NCBI RefSeq assembly: GCF_021560015.1
Contig: NZ_CP073588.1
Span: 1,240,001 to 1,304,000 of the forward strand
DNA from: Shewanella vesiculosa
GTDB taxonomy: Bacteria > Pseudomonadota > Gammaproteobacteria > Enterobacterales > Shewanellaceae
Direction: 5' to 3'
DNA: 64,000 nucleotides
Shown: positions 35,579-45,476 of the stretch, piece by piece
Position numbering within the stretch: the first letter of the stretch is position 1
Layout: each line of letters begins with the position of its first letter
The notes under the pieces: generated by a model
Told to the model about the DNA's origin: nothing
What the model saw: only the letters and a program-made list of their open reading frames with translations
Database searches by the model: none
Position numbers and translations under genes: made by a program

Positions 35579-37336
35579 TTAGAACATGTCAGCTGGCATG
35601 GCCATAATCGATTTATCACCTTGATTAACTTGTGATAAATGATACTGAGATTTTGATAGTAGCTTATCCATGTAGAAATCTGCCACAAATTGCTTTTGCG
35701 CAGCAAAGCTTTGATCTTCGTGGCTTGATGCTTTATCGGCCATTAATAACCAGAAGTAGCCGTATACTGCGTAACCAAAGGCATCTAAAAAGTCGACCGC
35801 ACAAGAGTTTACTAATGCTGGTTGAGTTTTCTTATTAGCATTAATATAGTTAGCGGTTGTCAGCAACTCATCAAATACTCGGCTTACCATCGCTTTATGA
35901 TCACCATTTGCCTGAGTTAACTCAATAAGACTCGCATTCACTTCAGCGACAAATTCAGTCAAGGTGGCAACGTCATCACCGGTAATTTTACGGCCTAAAA
36001 AGTCGATAGCCTGAATACCGTTAGTGCCTTCGTATATTTGTGCAATACGGGTATCACGCACAAACTGCTCAATACCTGTTTCACGGATATAACCATGACC
36101 ACCAAAGACTTGCTGGCCCATGATGGTGGCATCTAAACCGCGGTCAGTTAAAAAGGCTTTTGATACTGGGGTCAGTAAACCTACATATCTAGCCGCCTTT
36201 ACTTGTACATCTCCACTAGCATATTTTGCTAAATCCAGCTGCTTACCGGTATATACCGACAATGCTCTACCCGCTTCAGTCATAGCGCGAATCGTTAATA
36301 GCATACGACGCACGTCGCCATGAACAATAATTGGATCAGATGTTGCACCCGTGGCAGAACCCGCTGCTGCGATACCTTGTAAACGATCTTTAGCATATTC
36401 ACTGGCCATTTGATAAGCCGCTTGCGCGTTACCTAAACCTTGTAAACCAATGGCTAAACGCTCATAGTTCATCATGGTAAACATACACACTAAACCACGA
36501 TCCGGCTCACCGATTAAAAAGCCTTTAGCATTATCGTAGTTCATCACACACGTCGCGGATGCTTTCAGCCCCATCTTGTGTTCAATAGAACCTACCGTTA
36601 CACCATTAGGTTCGCCTAAGCTACCGTCGCTGTTAACGCGAATTTTAGGCACTAAAAATAATGAAATACCTTTTGAACCGGGTAGTTTAGCTAATACTAA
36701 GTGAATAACGTTTTCAGTTAAATCTTGATCGCCGCCAGTAATAAAAATTTTGTTACCCGTAATGGCGTAGCTGCCATCATCAAGTGGTTCTGCTTTAGTG
36801 CGAATACCTCGTAGATCAGAACCTGCATGAGGCTCGGTCATGTCCATGGCACCAGCCCATTGGCCAGTATACAAATTAGGTAAATAGGTTTGTTTTAACT
36901 CGTCGTTGGCATGAGCATTAATACATAAGGCAGCGCCTGCGGTAAGTGAACTGTAAAGCGTAAATGAATTACATGCGCTATAGCCCATTTCATCTACCAG
37001 TACACCGAGCATTTTGGGCATACCCATGCCACCAAAATCCGCCTCGCCGCATAATCCCACCCAACCGCCATCAGAAAACTGCTGATACACTTCTTTAAAA
37101 CCATCAGGGGTAATAATGTCGTTACCTTTATGAACCACACCTTGCTCGTCACCGTTGCGATTTAAAGGGTGAAGCAGATCACGGCTGATCTTATTGGCTT
37201 CCTCTAGAATGGCGAATGCAGTATCAAGGTCAACAACATCTGCCATCGCAGGAAGCTGTTCCCATGTTGCTTTTGCATCAAATACCTGTGCCAACAAGAA
37301 TTGCATGTCCTTTAACGGTGCTTGGTATGGGTTCAT
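35579..37336 (-). CDS. Acyl-CoA dehydrogenase
   Basis: FAD-dependent enzyme of fatty-acid beta-oxidation, 585 residues. Features: 'GAMDMTEPHAGSDLRGI' (the flavin/substrate loop), 'GNKIFITGG', 'MNYERLAIGLQGLG', 'QQVFGGHGYIRETGIEQF' and the catalytic Glu in 'QIYEGTNGIQAIDF'. The length and the extra C-terminal helical domain (about 465-585) place it with the long AcdA/FadE5-like class common in Shewanella, not with E. coli FadE. A 22-base perfect palindrome of PsrA type ends 20 bases before the ATG, suggesting repression relieved by fatty acids. Chain-length preference is unknown. Confidence 0.93.
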   Translation of the reverse strand: MNPYQAPLKDMQFLLAQVFDAKATWEQLPAMADVVDLDTAFAILEEANKISRDLLHPLNRNGDEQGVVHKGNDIITPDGFKEVYQQFSDGGWVGLCGEADFGGMGMPKMLGVLVDEMGYSACNSFTLYSSLTAGAALCINAHANDELKQTYLPNLYTGQWAGAMDMTEPHAGSDLRGIRTKAEPLDDGSYAITGNKIFITGGDQDLTENVIHLVLAKLPGSKGISLFLVPKIRVNSDGSLGEPNGVTVGSIEHKMGLKASATCVMNYDNAKGFLIGEPDRGLVCMFTMMNYERLAIGLQGLGNAQAAYQMASEYAKDRLQGIAAAGSATGATSDPIIVHGDVRRMLLTIRAMTEAGRALSVYTGKQLDLAKYASGDVQVKAARYVGLLTPVSKAFLTDRGLDATIMGQQVFGGHGYIRETGIEQFVRDTRIAQIYEGTNGIQAIDFLGRKITGDDVATLTEFVAEVNASLIELTQANGDHKAMVSRVFDELLTTANYINANKKTQPALVNSCAVDFLDAFGYAVYGYFWLLMADKASSHEDQSFAAQKQFVADFYMDKLLSKSQYHLSQVNQGDKSIMAMPADMF

Positions 37337-37355
37337 AAGAGTCTCTTAAACGAAT

Positions 37356-37377
37356 AATTAAAACAGTTGTTTTAATT
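37356..37377 (-). promoter_or_regulatory. Palindromic operator, PsrA-type, before the acyl-CoA dehydrogenase gene
   Basis: The arms AATTAAAACA and TGTTTTAATT flank GT. The centre reads AAAC-AGTT-GTTT, which fits the PsrA core (AAAC-N2-4-GTTT) known to control fatty-acid oxidation genes in Pseudomonas and Shewanella. It lies directly before the start codon of a beta-oxidation gene, where binding would block transcription or translation start. The factor is inferred. Confidence 0.6.
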
Positions 37378-37627
37378 TATACTAAAGCGTCACAAAAGGA
37401 AAAGCTTTTTAGCAATTATCTAACCATATTTTGACGAATGTTGGCTTCTCACTTGCCTTTATGTTGATTGTTTAGGTTTCTCAACCCAATAGGGTTTCAA
37501 TGAGTTACAATTGGCCGAACGCTGATTGGGTGAGCAACTTATTTGATTAACAACTATGGTGTGTTTAAAGCACATTGTTCACCACAATAAACAGACCTTA
37601 GCATTAGATAATAGCAAGTGACACTTT

Positions 37628-38563
37628 ATGCATACTCGCACTGAATCGCAGGCCTCATCACCAATTTTATCTGAATACTTTCAGCAAGTAACAGTTATTG
37701 GTAATGCAAGTGGTGATTGGCAACCCGCTCAAATTGGACATACTTTCATCTTTAATGGCACTCAACATGAAGCCGATAAAGTGATTAATATTTGTAATGG
37801 CCCTTATGCTGGCTCACATTATGCTTTTGTGGTCAGTAATAGCCCGGATAACGATCAATTAGTGTCACTGCTTACCGAAGTAGGCGAAACTCTCGAGGTG
37901 CAGTTAACCTGTTGGCCATCATCAGGACTGGTGACTATTTTATTAATGTCCCTGATGGCACAACAGGTCAATGTACAGCGGATGTCTTTATTACCCTCTT
38001 TAGCCAGACCTGATGACATGCCGGCGAATGAGTATTTACCCTGCATGGTGCATAATTGGTTAGGCGAACGTCGTATCGCCTTAGGATTACAGCTCACCAG
38101 CTATAATATTCAGTGGCCAGCGTTATTTCTCGATGATGCATCTCCCCTATTGCCGCAGGATAACGAACCCGTTGATATTAATCCATTTGAAGTATTACTG
38201 AGTGATGCGGTCCGTCGCCGGCAAAATAAGCTATTAAGTCCAGACAATACTGACCCACAATTTAAGGTGGCGCAACGCTTAGCCCTGCAAGTCAGCTCGG
38301 ATACACCAGATAATCTTGAGGTGCAATATGCGTTACTCGCCGCATTAAGTAACTTACCTAGTGTGCAATGGTTAACCTACGCCAATCAAAGCGACTTAAT
38401 CTTGGCTGAGTCGTTGTTTTATAATCAATACCCAGACAGCCAAGCCAGTTATTGGTACCTAATTGATTATCAAGCATCACAATACTTAGACACTATCCGC
38501 CATCACCTTGCTTATTGTCAGCAAGTCATAGCGTTAACGGCCAAGCAGGCTAATGCAGAATAG
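37628..38563 (+). CDS. Conserved hypothetical protein
   Basis: Protein of 311 residues that I do not recognise. It has no signal peptide and no membrane helix. The N-terminal half (about 15-150) looks like mixed alpha/beta ('FNGTQHEADKVINICNGPYA', then 'QLTCWPSSGLVTILLMSLMA'), and the C-terminal third is helical and rich in Leu, Gln and Tyr. The middle carries 'FEVLLSDAVRRRQNK', an amphipathic segment. It is transcribed toward DUF2058 with a shared terminator after it and away from the acyl-CoA dehydrogenase gene. The frame is long, ends at a terminator and uses typical codons, so it is very likely a real gene. Confidence 0.7.
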   Translation: MHTRTESQASSPILSEYFQQVTVIGNASGDWQPAQIGHTFIFNGTQHEADKVINICNGPYAGSHYAFVVSNSPDNDQLVSLLTEVGETLEVQLTCWPSSGLVTILLMSLMAQQVNVQRMSLLPSLARPDDMPANEYLPCMVHNWLGERRIALGLQLTSYNIQWPALFLDDASPLLPQDNEPVDINPFEVLLSDAVRRRQNKLLSPDNTDPQFKVAQRLALQVSSDTPDNLEVQYALLAALSNLPSVQWLTYANQSDLILAESLFYNQYPDSQASYWYLIDYQASQYLDTIRHHLAYCQQVIALTAKQANAE

Positions 38564-38575
38564 TAAACACCACAC

Positions 38576-38605
38576 AAAAAACGCCTCTATTTAGAGGCGT
38601 TTTTT
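38576..38605. terminator. Bidirectional terminator between convergent genes
   Basis: The stem ACGCCTCTA with TAGAGGCGT is flanked by an A run on the left and a T run on the right, so it works in both directions, for the hypothetical gene (+) and for DUF2058 (-). Confidence 0.9.
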
Positions 38606-38620
38606 GTTAATGATTAATAA

Positions 38621-39172
38621 TTACCACATTAAATCGTCTGGAATCGCGTAGTCGGCATATGGATCATCAGCGCCGCTAACCTGCGCCACAGAATCTTTAG
38701 CTGCTTTATCCCACAAATAACCACACCACTGCGGCACAAGTAACTTCACTCGTTCAGCAAGCTTATGCGGCACTATGTAGCTTTTATCTTCATGACGGAT
38801 GATGCCTAAGGTGCCATTTAATAAATCAGCTTGAATTTTGTCGGTGATGTAAACCGAATAAATTTTGTTTTCTAGGGTGTAGTTGAATTTCAGCTCTGCA
38901 TCTCTAGAAACGGTAATGGCAAATTTAGCAAACTCGCTGATTAAGCCACGGACTTGTCCTTTTTCAGTTGCTGCGGCAAAGCGCTGCTCATTTAAGGCTT
39001 TATCTTTTTTGGCTTGCGCTAATTTTTGCTCAGCAATCTGTTGCTTGAGCGCTGAACTGCCGTCATCTACCTTTGATTTTTTATCACGACGCTTTTGGGT
39101 TTTAACGTCGCGCACTTTTTGTTTACTGGCAAGACCTGCTTTAAGCAATTGATCTTGTAATGCATTGGCCAT
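38621..39172 (-). CDS. DUF2058 family protein (YaiL-like)
   Basis: Cytoplasmic protein of 183 residues. It starts 'MANALQDQLLKAGLASKQK' and has a highly charged, probably coiled region (about 20-75, many Lys, Arg, Gln), followed by 'FAKFAITVSRDAELKFNYT' and a C-terminal domain ending in 'DPYADYAIPDDLMW'. This is the DUF2058/YaiL family, annotated as a nucleoprotein or polynucleotide-associated protein in gammaproteobacteria; its function is unproven. It is downstream of the SDR gene with 27 bases between. Confidence 0.88.
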   Translation of the reverse strand: MANALQDQLLKAGLASKQKVRDVKTQKRRDKKSKVDDGSSALKQQIAEQKLAQAKKDKALNEQRFAAATEKGQVRGLISEFAKFAITVSRDAELKFNYTLENKIYSVYITDKIQADLLNGTLGIIRHEDKSYIVPHKLAERVKLLVPQWCGYLWDKAAKDSVAQVSGADDPYADYAIPDDLMW

Positions 39173-39199
39173 GTTATATACCTTTAATTTTATCGATTT

Positions 39200-40027
39200 T
39201 TATAAACCGTGCTTCGCGGCAATGTCACCTAATTCGGTCATTGCAATACTGGCGCCACCTAATGACCAACCGCCATCAACGGGTAATACTACGCCGGTAA
39301 TATATGATGCCATATCTGATGCGAGGAATAAGGCAGCGTTTGCAATGTCCTGACCCTGGCCATTACGTTTTAACGGCACGCTATTTGCCACCCGTTGCTG
39401 TAACTCATCAGTGGGGGCTAAACGGTTAAAGCCTTCAGTATCGGCTATAGGCCCTGGAACAATAGAGTTAATTCTAATGCCTTCAACGCCCCACTCTAAC
39501 GCTAATGTGCGAGTGAGCATATCAACACCGGCTTTAGCGGCGCAAACATGCACTTGCAATGGCATGGCGATATAAGCTTGTGGCGCAGAAATTTGAATAA
39601 TGCTGCCATTTGGGCGAGATAACAATGGATAAGCATGTTTCAATACTTGAAAGCTGCCAATTAAATCAATATCGATAACCGATTTAAAACCATTAGGAGA
39701 CAATTTTGCCGCACTGGCAGGGAAATTACCTGCTGCACCACTGATCAACACATCAATATGCCCATAAGTGGAAGCAATTTTATCAAACCCAAGGGTTAAC
39801 GCATCGTTGTCGCGCACATCAAAACTCACCCCTAAATGAATAGCATTTGGATTAGCTTGATTGAGTAATTCAACGGCGGCATTGACCTTATCAACACTGC
39901 GACTGGCAACGGTAACATTGGCGCCAGCTTTTGCAAATTGAATCGCAACTTGAAGATTAATGCCAGAGGTACCACCCACCACGACAACATTTTTAGCCGT
40001 GTAATCAAACCTTGTATTATCAGACAT
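39200..40027 (-). CDS. SDR oxidoreductase, 2,4-dienoyl-CoA reductase-like
   Basis: NADPH-type short-chain dehydrogenase of 275 residues. 'VVVGGTSGINLQVAIQFAKAG' holds the nucleotide turn (with Asn where Gly-rich members have Gly), 'ISGAAGNFPA' replaces the usual NNAG, and 'MPLQVHVCAAKAGVDML' keeps the Lys while the usual catalytic Tyr is absent, the pattern of peroxisomal-type 2,4-dienoyl-CoA reductases. This fits a role in oxidation of unsaturated fatty acids next to the acyl-CoA dehydrogenase. The ATG at 40027 is chosen because AAAGGA lies five bases before it; the ATG two codons earlier lies inside that RBS. Confidence 0.85.
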   Translation of the reverse strand: MSDNTRFDYTAKNVVVVGGTSGINLQVAIQFAKAGANVTVASRSVDKVNAAVELLNQANPNAIHLGVSFDVRDNDALTLGFDKIASTYGHIDVLISGAAGNFPASAAKLSPNGFKSVIDIDLIGSFQVLKHAYPLLSRPNGSIIQISAPQAYIAMPLQVHVCAAKAGVDMLTRTLALEWGVEGIRINSIVPGPIADTEGFNRLAPTDELQQRVANSVPLKRNGQGQDIANAALFLASDMASYITGVVLPVDGGWSLGGASIAMTELGDIAAKHGL

Positions 40028-40124
40028 AGTCATCCTTTATTTCTGTGTGATTGCTTGATGTTGATAAGTGTACTTTACTGGCATCATTGCTAGATAATAT
40101 CTCTGTTTCAATAATGCCTTTACA

Positions 40125-40823
40125 TCAAACATGTAGCGATTGATAAATAGCCTTGAGCGCTGCTAAGGGATCGGCAGCTTGAGTGATTGGGCGACCGATC
40201 ACCAAATAATCAGACCCAGCAGCAATGGCTTGTGGAGGCGTCATCACCCGATGTTGATCACCGGCATCACTGCCAGCCGGTCTTATCCCTGGGGTCACTA
40301 AGGTAAAGTCTTGGCCAAATGATGATTTTAGTAATTTAGCTTCTTGAGCTGAGCACACCACCCCGTCTAAACCAGCTTGATGAGTCAGCTTAGCTAAGCG
40401 CAGTACATGTTCAAATGCTGGCACATTGATACCCAATAAGGCTAAGTCTTCATCTGACATTGAGGTTAATACGGTAACCGCAATCAGTAGAGGCGCCTCT
40501 TTACCGAATGGTATTAGTGCTTTTTTAGCGGCCTGCATCATAGCAAGTCCCCCACTGGCATGCACATTAGTCATCCACACGCCTAAATCAGCAGCAGCGG
40601 CAACGGCTTTGGCAACGGTGTTGGGAATATCATGAAATTTCAAATCAAGGAATAAATCAAAGTTTCGGCTGTGAATATCATTAACCAACTCAGGCCCAAA
40701 TAAGGTAAACATTTCTTTGCCAATTTTTAACCGACATATCTCTGGGTCGAGTTTATCAATAAAGGTCAATGCGTCATGTTTATTGTCATAGTCGAGGGCG
40801 ACTACAATTGATTTCTCAGTCAT
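40125..40823 (-). CDS. pyrF: Orotidine 5'-phosphate decarboxylase
   Basis: Makes UMP from OMP, the last step of de novo pyrimidine synthesis, 232 residues. The active-site signature '[18 protein letters not shown]' (about 58-75) with its Asp-x-Lys-x-x-Asp is intact, as is the phosphate-binding 'VTPGIRPAG' and '[11 protein letters not shown]'. Length is that of the bacterial group I enzymes. GGAG lies six bases before the ATG. It follows lapB by 66 bases, as in E. coli and Shewanella. Confidence 0.97.
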   Translation of the reverse strand: MTEKSIVVALDYDNKHDALTFIDKLDPEICRLKIGKEMFTLFGPELVNDIHSRNFDLFLDLKFHDIPNTVAKAVAAAADLGVWMTNVHASGGLAMMQAAKKALIPFGKEAPLLIAVTVLTSMSDEDLALLGINVPAFEHVLRLAKLTHQAGLDGVVCSAQEAKLLKSSFGQDFTLVTPGIRPAGSDAGDQHRVMTPPQAIAAGSDYLVIGRPITQAADPLAALKAIYQSLHV

Positions 40824-40889
40824 TGGAACTCCAGCGGTAATATGGTGTTACTGCATTAATTATAGGGTTGGTATTTTACGATGGCCACG

Positions 40890-42050
40890 TTATTCACCAT
40901 CTAGGCCTTTTATCCGCTTGATACTGCCCCATTGTTTGCATGATGGACAATGCCAATACAAACCGTGAGAGGGAAAACCACAGGCAGTACAGCGATAACT
41001 TGGGCGGAATTTAATTTGTTGTTCAACAAGTTGCTCTAGCATAGATAAACTTTGCTTAGCTTGACCATCTTCAGCTTGTTGAATGTGTAACTTCATTAAA
41101 TGCTGAAAACCTTTCATGGTAGGATGACGATATAAATTATCTAGCATCATGGTTTCAGCACTTTGATGTTGATCTAGGCTTATTTTGTGCTCAGCTAATG
41201 CCACCACTACACTTGCTCCGGCGCCATCGGCAATGGCTTTGGCGAGTAGTTCGTGAAAACCATTAGGATCTTGTGTGTCGCGATAAACTTGTTTTGCTAT
41301 TGAAACGCCATCGGCAAATAAATCAATATCAGCCACTTTCAGCTCTTGTAACGCGTGCTTACATAAGTCAACTTGGCCAGCATCAAGATAAATCTTGGCG
41401 AGAGTTAACCAAGCTCGACCACATTGAGCATCCTGCTTAATGGCTTGTTGCAGCTTTTTAATTTTATCTGTTTCATTATGAGCTTCATCAGCTAGCTGGC
41501 AATAAAAATGGGCTGTGGTGCGCTTAAGCACTTGCTGACGTTTACGAGGAAGACGCTTAGTGATATCGATGGCACTTTGCCATTCTTTAGTCACTTGATA
41601 GATTAATAACAGCTGAGTTTCGGCTTCTTCACTGTGATCATCTTGGCTGACCAAGTTAATAAAAATTTCTTCGGCGCGGTCATAAAACCCAGCAGCCATA
41701 TAATCTTTACCTAACTCCATCATCGCAATATCGCGCTGCTCATTGGTTAAACTCGGTCTGGCAATCAAGTTTTGATGGATACGAATGGAACGATCCACTT
41801 CACCTCTTTTACGGAATAACGAACCTAACGATAAATGAGTGTCGATGGTTTCGTCATCGACATCCAGCATGCTGATGAATAAATCAACCGCTTTATCAGA
41901 CTCGTTAGACAGTAAAAAGTTAAGCCCAGTAAAATAATCTCGGCTTAATTTTTTACTCTGCTGGCTATCGCTATGACGAATACTGCGTCGTCCCATATAC
42001 CATCCATAACCGGCAGCGATAGGTAATAACAAGAACAAGATTTCTAGCAT
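40890..42050 (-). CDS. lapB: Lipopolysaccharide assembly protein LapB
   Basis: Inner-membrane regulator of LPS synthesis that presents LpxC to FtsH, 386 residues. One N-terminal membrane helix ('MLEILFLLLPIAAGYGWYMG') is followed by tetratricopeptide repeats over about 35-340 and a C-terminal rubredoxin-like metal site, 'YRCTACGFPSHGLYWHCPSC'. This is the standard LapB (YciM) layout. It follows lapA with one base between, and pyrF comes next. Confidence 0.96.
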   Translation of the reverse strand: MLEILFLLLPIAAGYGWYMGRRSIRHSDSQQSKKLSRDYFTGLNFLLSNESDKAVDLFISMLDVDDETIDTHLSLGSLFRKRGEVDRSIRIHQNLIARPSLTNEQRDIAMMELGKDYMAAGFYDRAEEIFINLVSQDDHSEEAETQLLLIYQVTKEWQSAIDITKRLPRKRQQVLKRTTAHFYCQLADEAHNETDKIKKLQQAIKQDAQCGRAWLTLAKIYLDAGQVDLCKHALQELKVADIDLFADGVSIAKQVYRDTQDPNGFHELLAKAIADGAGASVVVALAEHKISLDQHQSAETMMLDNLYRHPTMKGFQHLMKLHIQQAEDGQAKQSLSMLEQLVEQQIKFRPSYRCTACGFPSHGLYWHCPSCKQWGSIKRIKGLDGE

Positions 42051-42051
42051 A

Positions 42052-42360
42052 CTAGACAGCTTGATCCTTAGGCATTACAGCAACACTTGTTGCATCTGCA
42101 GCATTGAGCTTTTTAAGGGCTTTATTGCTTTTACGCAACGCCAGCTTTAGCTTGACGATATGGTAACTTGCAAATATCCAGCTGATAATAAACCCGCTGA
42201 AAAATACCACGGCAAGCACAATAGGTAATCGATATTGCCCTTCTGCAATAAAGTAACTTAAGGTGACAACTTGCTCATTTTTAGCACCAAATAATAATGC
42301 TAAAACAAACAATAGCCCAACTAGTACAACGACAATAAATGATCTCACGCTATTCTCCAT
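42052..42360 (-). CDS. lapA: Lipopolysaccharide assembly protein LapA (DUF1049)
   Basis: Small inner-membrane protein of 102 residues with two membrane helices (about 8-22 and 44-68) and a short charged coiled tail, the LapA/YciS family. It partners LapB. The terminator after ihfB lies between ihfB and this gene, so lapAB probably has its own promoter near 42370-42430. Confidence 0.92.
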   Translation of the reverse strand: MENSVRSFIVVVLVGLLFVLALLFGAKNEQVVTLSYFIAEGQYRLPIVLAVVFFSGFIISWIFASYHIVKLKLALRKSNKALKKLNAADATSVAVMPKDQAV

Positions 42361-42431
42361 GAAGGTGCATCAATATAATGATTATCCAAGAAATTTACTG
42401 GGCTGACCAGCATTGACTGCCATTAGATACA

Positions 42432-42457
42432 AAAAAGCCTCCAAGAGGAGGCTTTTT
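42432..42457 (-). terminator. Terminator after ihfB
   Basis: AAAAAGCCTCC pairs with GGAGGCTTTTT around AAGA, with T tracts on both sides. It lies 14 bases past the ihfB stop and separates it from lapAB. Confidence 0.9.
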
Positions 42458-42470
42458 ATTAAAGCGTTAA

Positions 42471-42758
42471 TCAAGGATTAACAGCATCGACACGTTCGCG
42501 CAGTTCTTTACCCGGCTTAAAGTGTGGAACATACTTGCCTTCCAAATCAACTGAGGTACCAGTTTTTGGGTTACGGCCAGTACGTGGCGCACGATAGTGA
42601 AGTGAAAAACTACCAAATCCACGGATTTCTATACGATCACCGCTTTCTAATGTTGTTGCCATTTGCTCCAACATCTCTTTGATTGCACTTTCCACTTCTT
42701 TCGCCGACAGTTGCGACTGCCTAGTGGCGAGTTTTTCGATAAGTTCAGATTTTGTCAT
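42471..42758 (-). CDS. ihfB: Integration host factor beta subunit
   Basis: DNA-bending nucleoid protein of 95 residues that pairs with IhfA. The HU/IHF core includes '[17 protein letters not shown]', '[17 protein letters not shown]' and the minor-groove arm '[11 protein letters not shown]' with its intercalating Pro. It follows rpsA by 77 bases, an order conserved in gammaproteobacteria. Confidence 0.97.
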   Translation of the reverse strand: MTKSELIEKLATRQSQLSAKEVESAIKEMLEQMATTLESGDRIEIRGFGSFSLHYRAPRTGRNPKTGTSVDLEGKYVPHFKPGKELRERVDAVNP

Positions 42759-42835
42759 CTTAGCTATCCCATATTATCAAGCCAAACACAGTCGCCTAAT
42801 GGGGACCACGTCCCCATACAACAGACGATTTTCGA

Positions 42836-44501
42836 TTACTTACGAGCTGCTTTGAATGCTTCAGCCATTGCGCTGCTCATTACAACTTCGTCTTGCTTGT
42901 TCAAAGTAGCGATCGCTTCTTTCTGTTCAGCTTCATCTTTCGCTTTGATAGATAAGCTGATAGAACGGTTCTTACGATCTACGCCCATGAACTTAGCTTC
43001 GATAGCATCACCTACTGAGTATACAGTAGATGCATCTTCGATGCGGTCTGCTGAAATATCAGCTACACGAATGTAACCTTCAACAGTTTCTGCTAGTTCA
43101 ACTGTAACACCTTTTGCGTCAACAGCAGAAACAGTACCGTGAACTACGGTGCCTTTCTTCTTGTCAGCTAAGTATGCGTTGAATGGATCGTCTTCAGTTT
43201 GCTTAACACCTAAACTGATGCGCTCACGCTCTGGGTCTACTGAAAGCACTACAGCGTGGATTTCATCGCCTTTCTTGTATTCAGAAACTGCGTCTTCGCC
43301 AGTACCGTTCCAAGAAATGTCAGATAAGTGAACAAGACCATCGATTCCACCGTCAAGACCGATAAAGATACCGAAGTCAGTGATTGACTTGATCTTACCA
43401 GATACTTTGTCGCCTTTGTTGTAACGAGTTGCGAAGTCATCCCATGGGTTAACTTTACACTGTTTCAGGCCTAGAGAAATACGACGACGCTCTTCATCGA
43501 TGTCTAGTACTAACACTTCAACTTCATCACCTAAGTTAACAACTTTAGATGGGTGAATGTTCTTGTTAGTCCAATCCATTTCAGAAACGTGTACTAAACC
43601 TTCAACGCCTTCTTCGATTTCGACGAAGCAACCGTAGTCAGTTAAGTTTGTTACGCGACCAGTTAGCTTAGTGCTTTCTGGGTAGCGCTTGCTGATTTCT
43701 AACCATGGATCTTCGCCAAGTTGCTTAAGACCTAGTGATACGCGAGTACGCTCACGGTCATACTTAAGTACTTTAACGTTGATTTCGTCACCAACATTAA
43801 CGATTTCAGATGGGTGCTTAACGCGTTTCCAAGCCATAGTGATATGTAAAAAGACCGTCAACACCACCTAAGTCTACGAATGCACCGTAGTCAGTAAGGT
43901 TTTTAACGATACCTTTAACAGCTTGGCCTTCTTGTAGATTCTCAAGAAGAGTATCACGTTCTGCACTGCTTTCAGATTCGATAACAGCACGACGAGAAAC
44001 AACAACGTTGTTACGCTTCTGGTCAAGCTTGATAACTTTGAATTCTAATTCTTTGAACTCTAAGTGAGCGGTGTCGCGAACTGGGCGCACGTCAACTAGA
44101 GAACCTGGTAAGAAGGCACGGATACCGTTTAATTCAACAGTGAAACCACCTTTAACTTTACCATTGATGATACCGATTACAGTTTCAGCATCTTCGTACG
44201 CTTTTTCTAGAACGATCCAAGCTTCATGACGCTTAGCTTTTTCGCGAGACAATTGAGTCTCACCGAAGCCATCTTCAACAGAGTCAAGGGCTACGTCAAC
44301 TTCATCACCTACTTGGATTTCTAAAACGCCTTGTGCGTTTTTGAATTCGTCAGCATTGATTGGGCTTTCAGACTTAAGGCCTGCGTCAACAAGTACCATA
44401 CCGTTTTCGATGGCAACAACTGTACCACGAACGATAGAACCTGGACGGAACTCTAGGGTTTGAAGGGATTGTTCAAATAGATCAGCAAAAGATTCAGTCA
44501 T
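42836..44501 (-). CDS. rpsA: 30S ribosomal protein S1, frameshifted as read
   Basis: Essential ribosomal protein that binds mRNA and helps start translation; about 555 residues with six S1 domains. The start is '[20 protein letters not shown]'. Domain boundaries show as repeats of 'G.V..it.fG.FV...' such as '[15 protein letters not shown]', '[15 protein letters not shown]' and '[15 protein letters not shown]'. The frame breaks in the third domain. An A5 run (T5 on this strand) at 43848-43852 has one base too many, and a codon for Asp before 'MAWKRVKHP' appears lost at 43837/43838 (family: 'LLHITDMAWKRV'). A net two-base loss shifts the frame. The gene is essential, so this must be a sequence error or, less likely, a second copy elsewhere. 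Confidence 0.95.
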
Positions 44502-44563
44502 GTTTTAGGTTACTTTCATTAAATAAACCACCATCCATCCTAGATGTGGAGTCTAGTAATATT

Positions 44564-44587
44564 ATTCGTGTCATCCTTAACACGAAT
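44564..44587 (-). promoter_or_regulatory. rpsA leader hairpin with GGA loop (S1 autoregulation candidate)
   Basis: Eight-base arms (ATTCGTGT with ACACGAAT on the mRNA strand) close a loop reading UAAGGAUG. In gammaproteobacteria the rpsA leader folds into hairpins whose loops carry GGA and serve as S1-binding, self-repressing translation sites. A second, weaker stem (CTAGA/TCTAG) and a GGAUGGAUGG run follow before the start. No ordinary Shine-Dalgarno sequence precedes the rpsA ATG, which also fits. Confidence 0.55.
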
Positions 44588-44615
44588 ACCTACTGCACAG
44601 TAATCGACAATTCGG

Positions 44616-45305
44616 TTACGCAACAGTAATTTTTTGTCTAACGTACTCAAGCACTTGCTTCAATACATCTTCAATGCCAATGCCGCTTGTATCAATGACA
44701 AGTGCATCTTCAGCTGGGACCAGCGGCGAAGCGGCGCGATTGATATCACGGTCGTCTCGTTCAATAATTTCAGCTAAAAGGCGATCGATTTTAACATCGA
44801 AGCCCTTGTCCTGCAACTGATTATAGCGTCTTTGCGCTCGTTCTTCGGCAGACGCTGTTAAAAATATTTTTACCGGGGCTTTTGAAAAAACTACGGTGCC
44901 CATGTCACGTCCATCAGCAACCAGACCTGGCGCGGCACTAAAAGCCCGTTGACGACGCAACAATGCCTCACGTACCCGTGGAAGCGCCGCGACTTTAGAG
45001 GCTGCATTAGAGCATTCTTGAGTACGAATGGTCGTGGTAACGTCTTCACCTTCAAGAATCACTTTAATGGCATCAATGTCGGTACCAGTTAAAAATTGGA
45101 CATCAAGGTGAGCAGCTAATAAGGTAAGTGCTTCTTCGTTTTCTAGCTCAACGTCATGATGAATAGCGGCTAAGGCTAAAACACGATAAATCGCCCCGCT
45201 ATCTAATAAATGCCATCCTAAATGTTGTGCCAATAATTGGCATATTGTGCCTTTCCCTGCACCGCTAGGGCCATCTACTGTGATCACTGGAGATCGTTCT
45301 GACAT
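44616..45305 (-). CDS. cmk: Cytidylate kinase
   Basis: Phosphorylates CMP and dCMP; 229 residues. The P-loop is '[17 protein letters not shown]' (about 10-26), 'LLDSGAIYR' forms the CMP-binding turn, and '[12 protein letters not shown]' and 'RDDRDINR' are conserved. The ATG at 45305 is chosen because GGAGG lies five to ten bases before it, although the frame is open much further upstream without homology. It lies between aroA and rpsA as in most gammaproteobacteria. Confidence 0.96.
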   Translation of the reverse strand: MSERSPVITVDGPSGAGKGTICQLLAQHLGWHLLDSGAIYRVLALAAIHHDVELENEEALTLLAAHLDVQFLTGTDIDAIKVILEGEDVTTTIRTQECSNAASKVAALPRVREALLRRQRAFSAAPGLVADGRDMGTVVFSKAPVKIFLTASAEERAQRRYNQLQDKGFDVKIDRLLAEIIERDDRDINRAASPLVPAEDALVIDTSGIGIEDVLKQVLEYVRQKITVA

Positions 45306-45476
45306 AGTTTCCTCCGAAAATAATCTATCGTCCCTGAAAAAGATAAAGGGTTCATCAAAATAAGCGCGCGCATTGTATAACAAAAAAATGTTAATTACTG
45401 ATGAATTTTCGGTTATTAAAACCAAGATCGCTCTTTTATATTGCAACACAACATAAAAGAGCAAGTGACAATCTGG

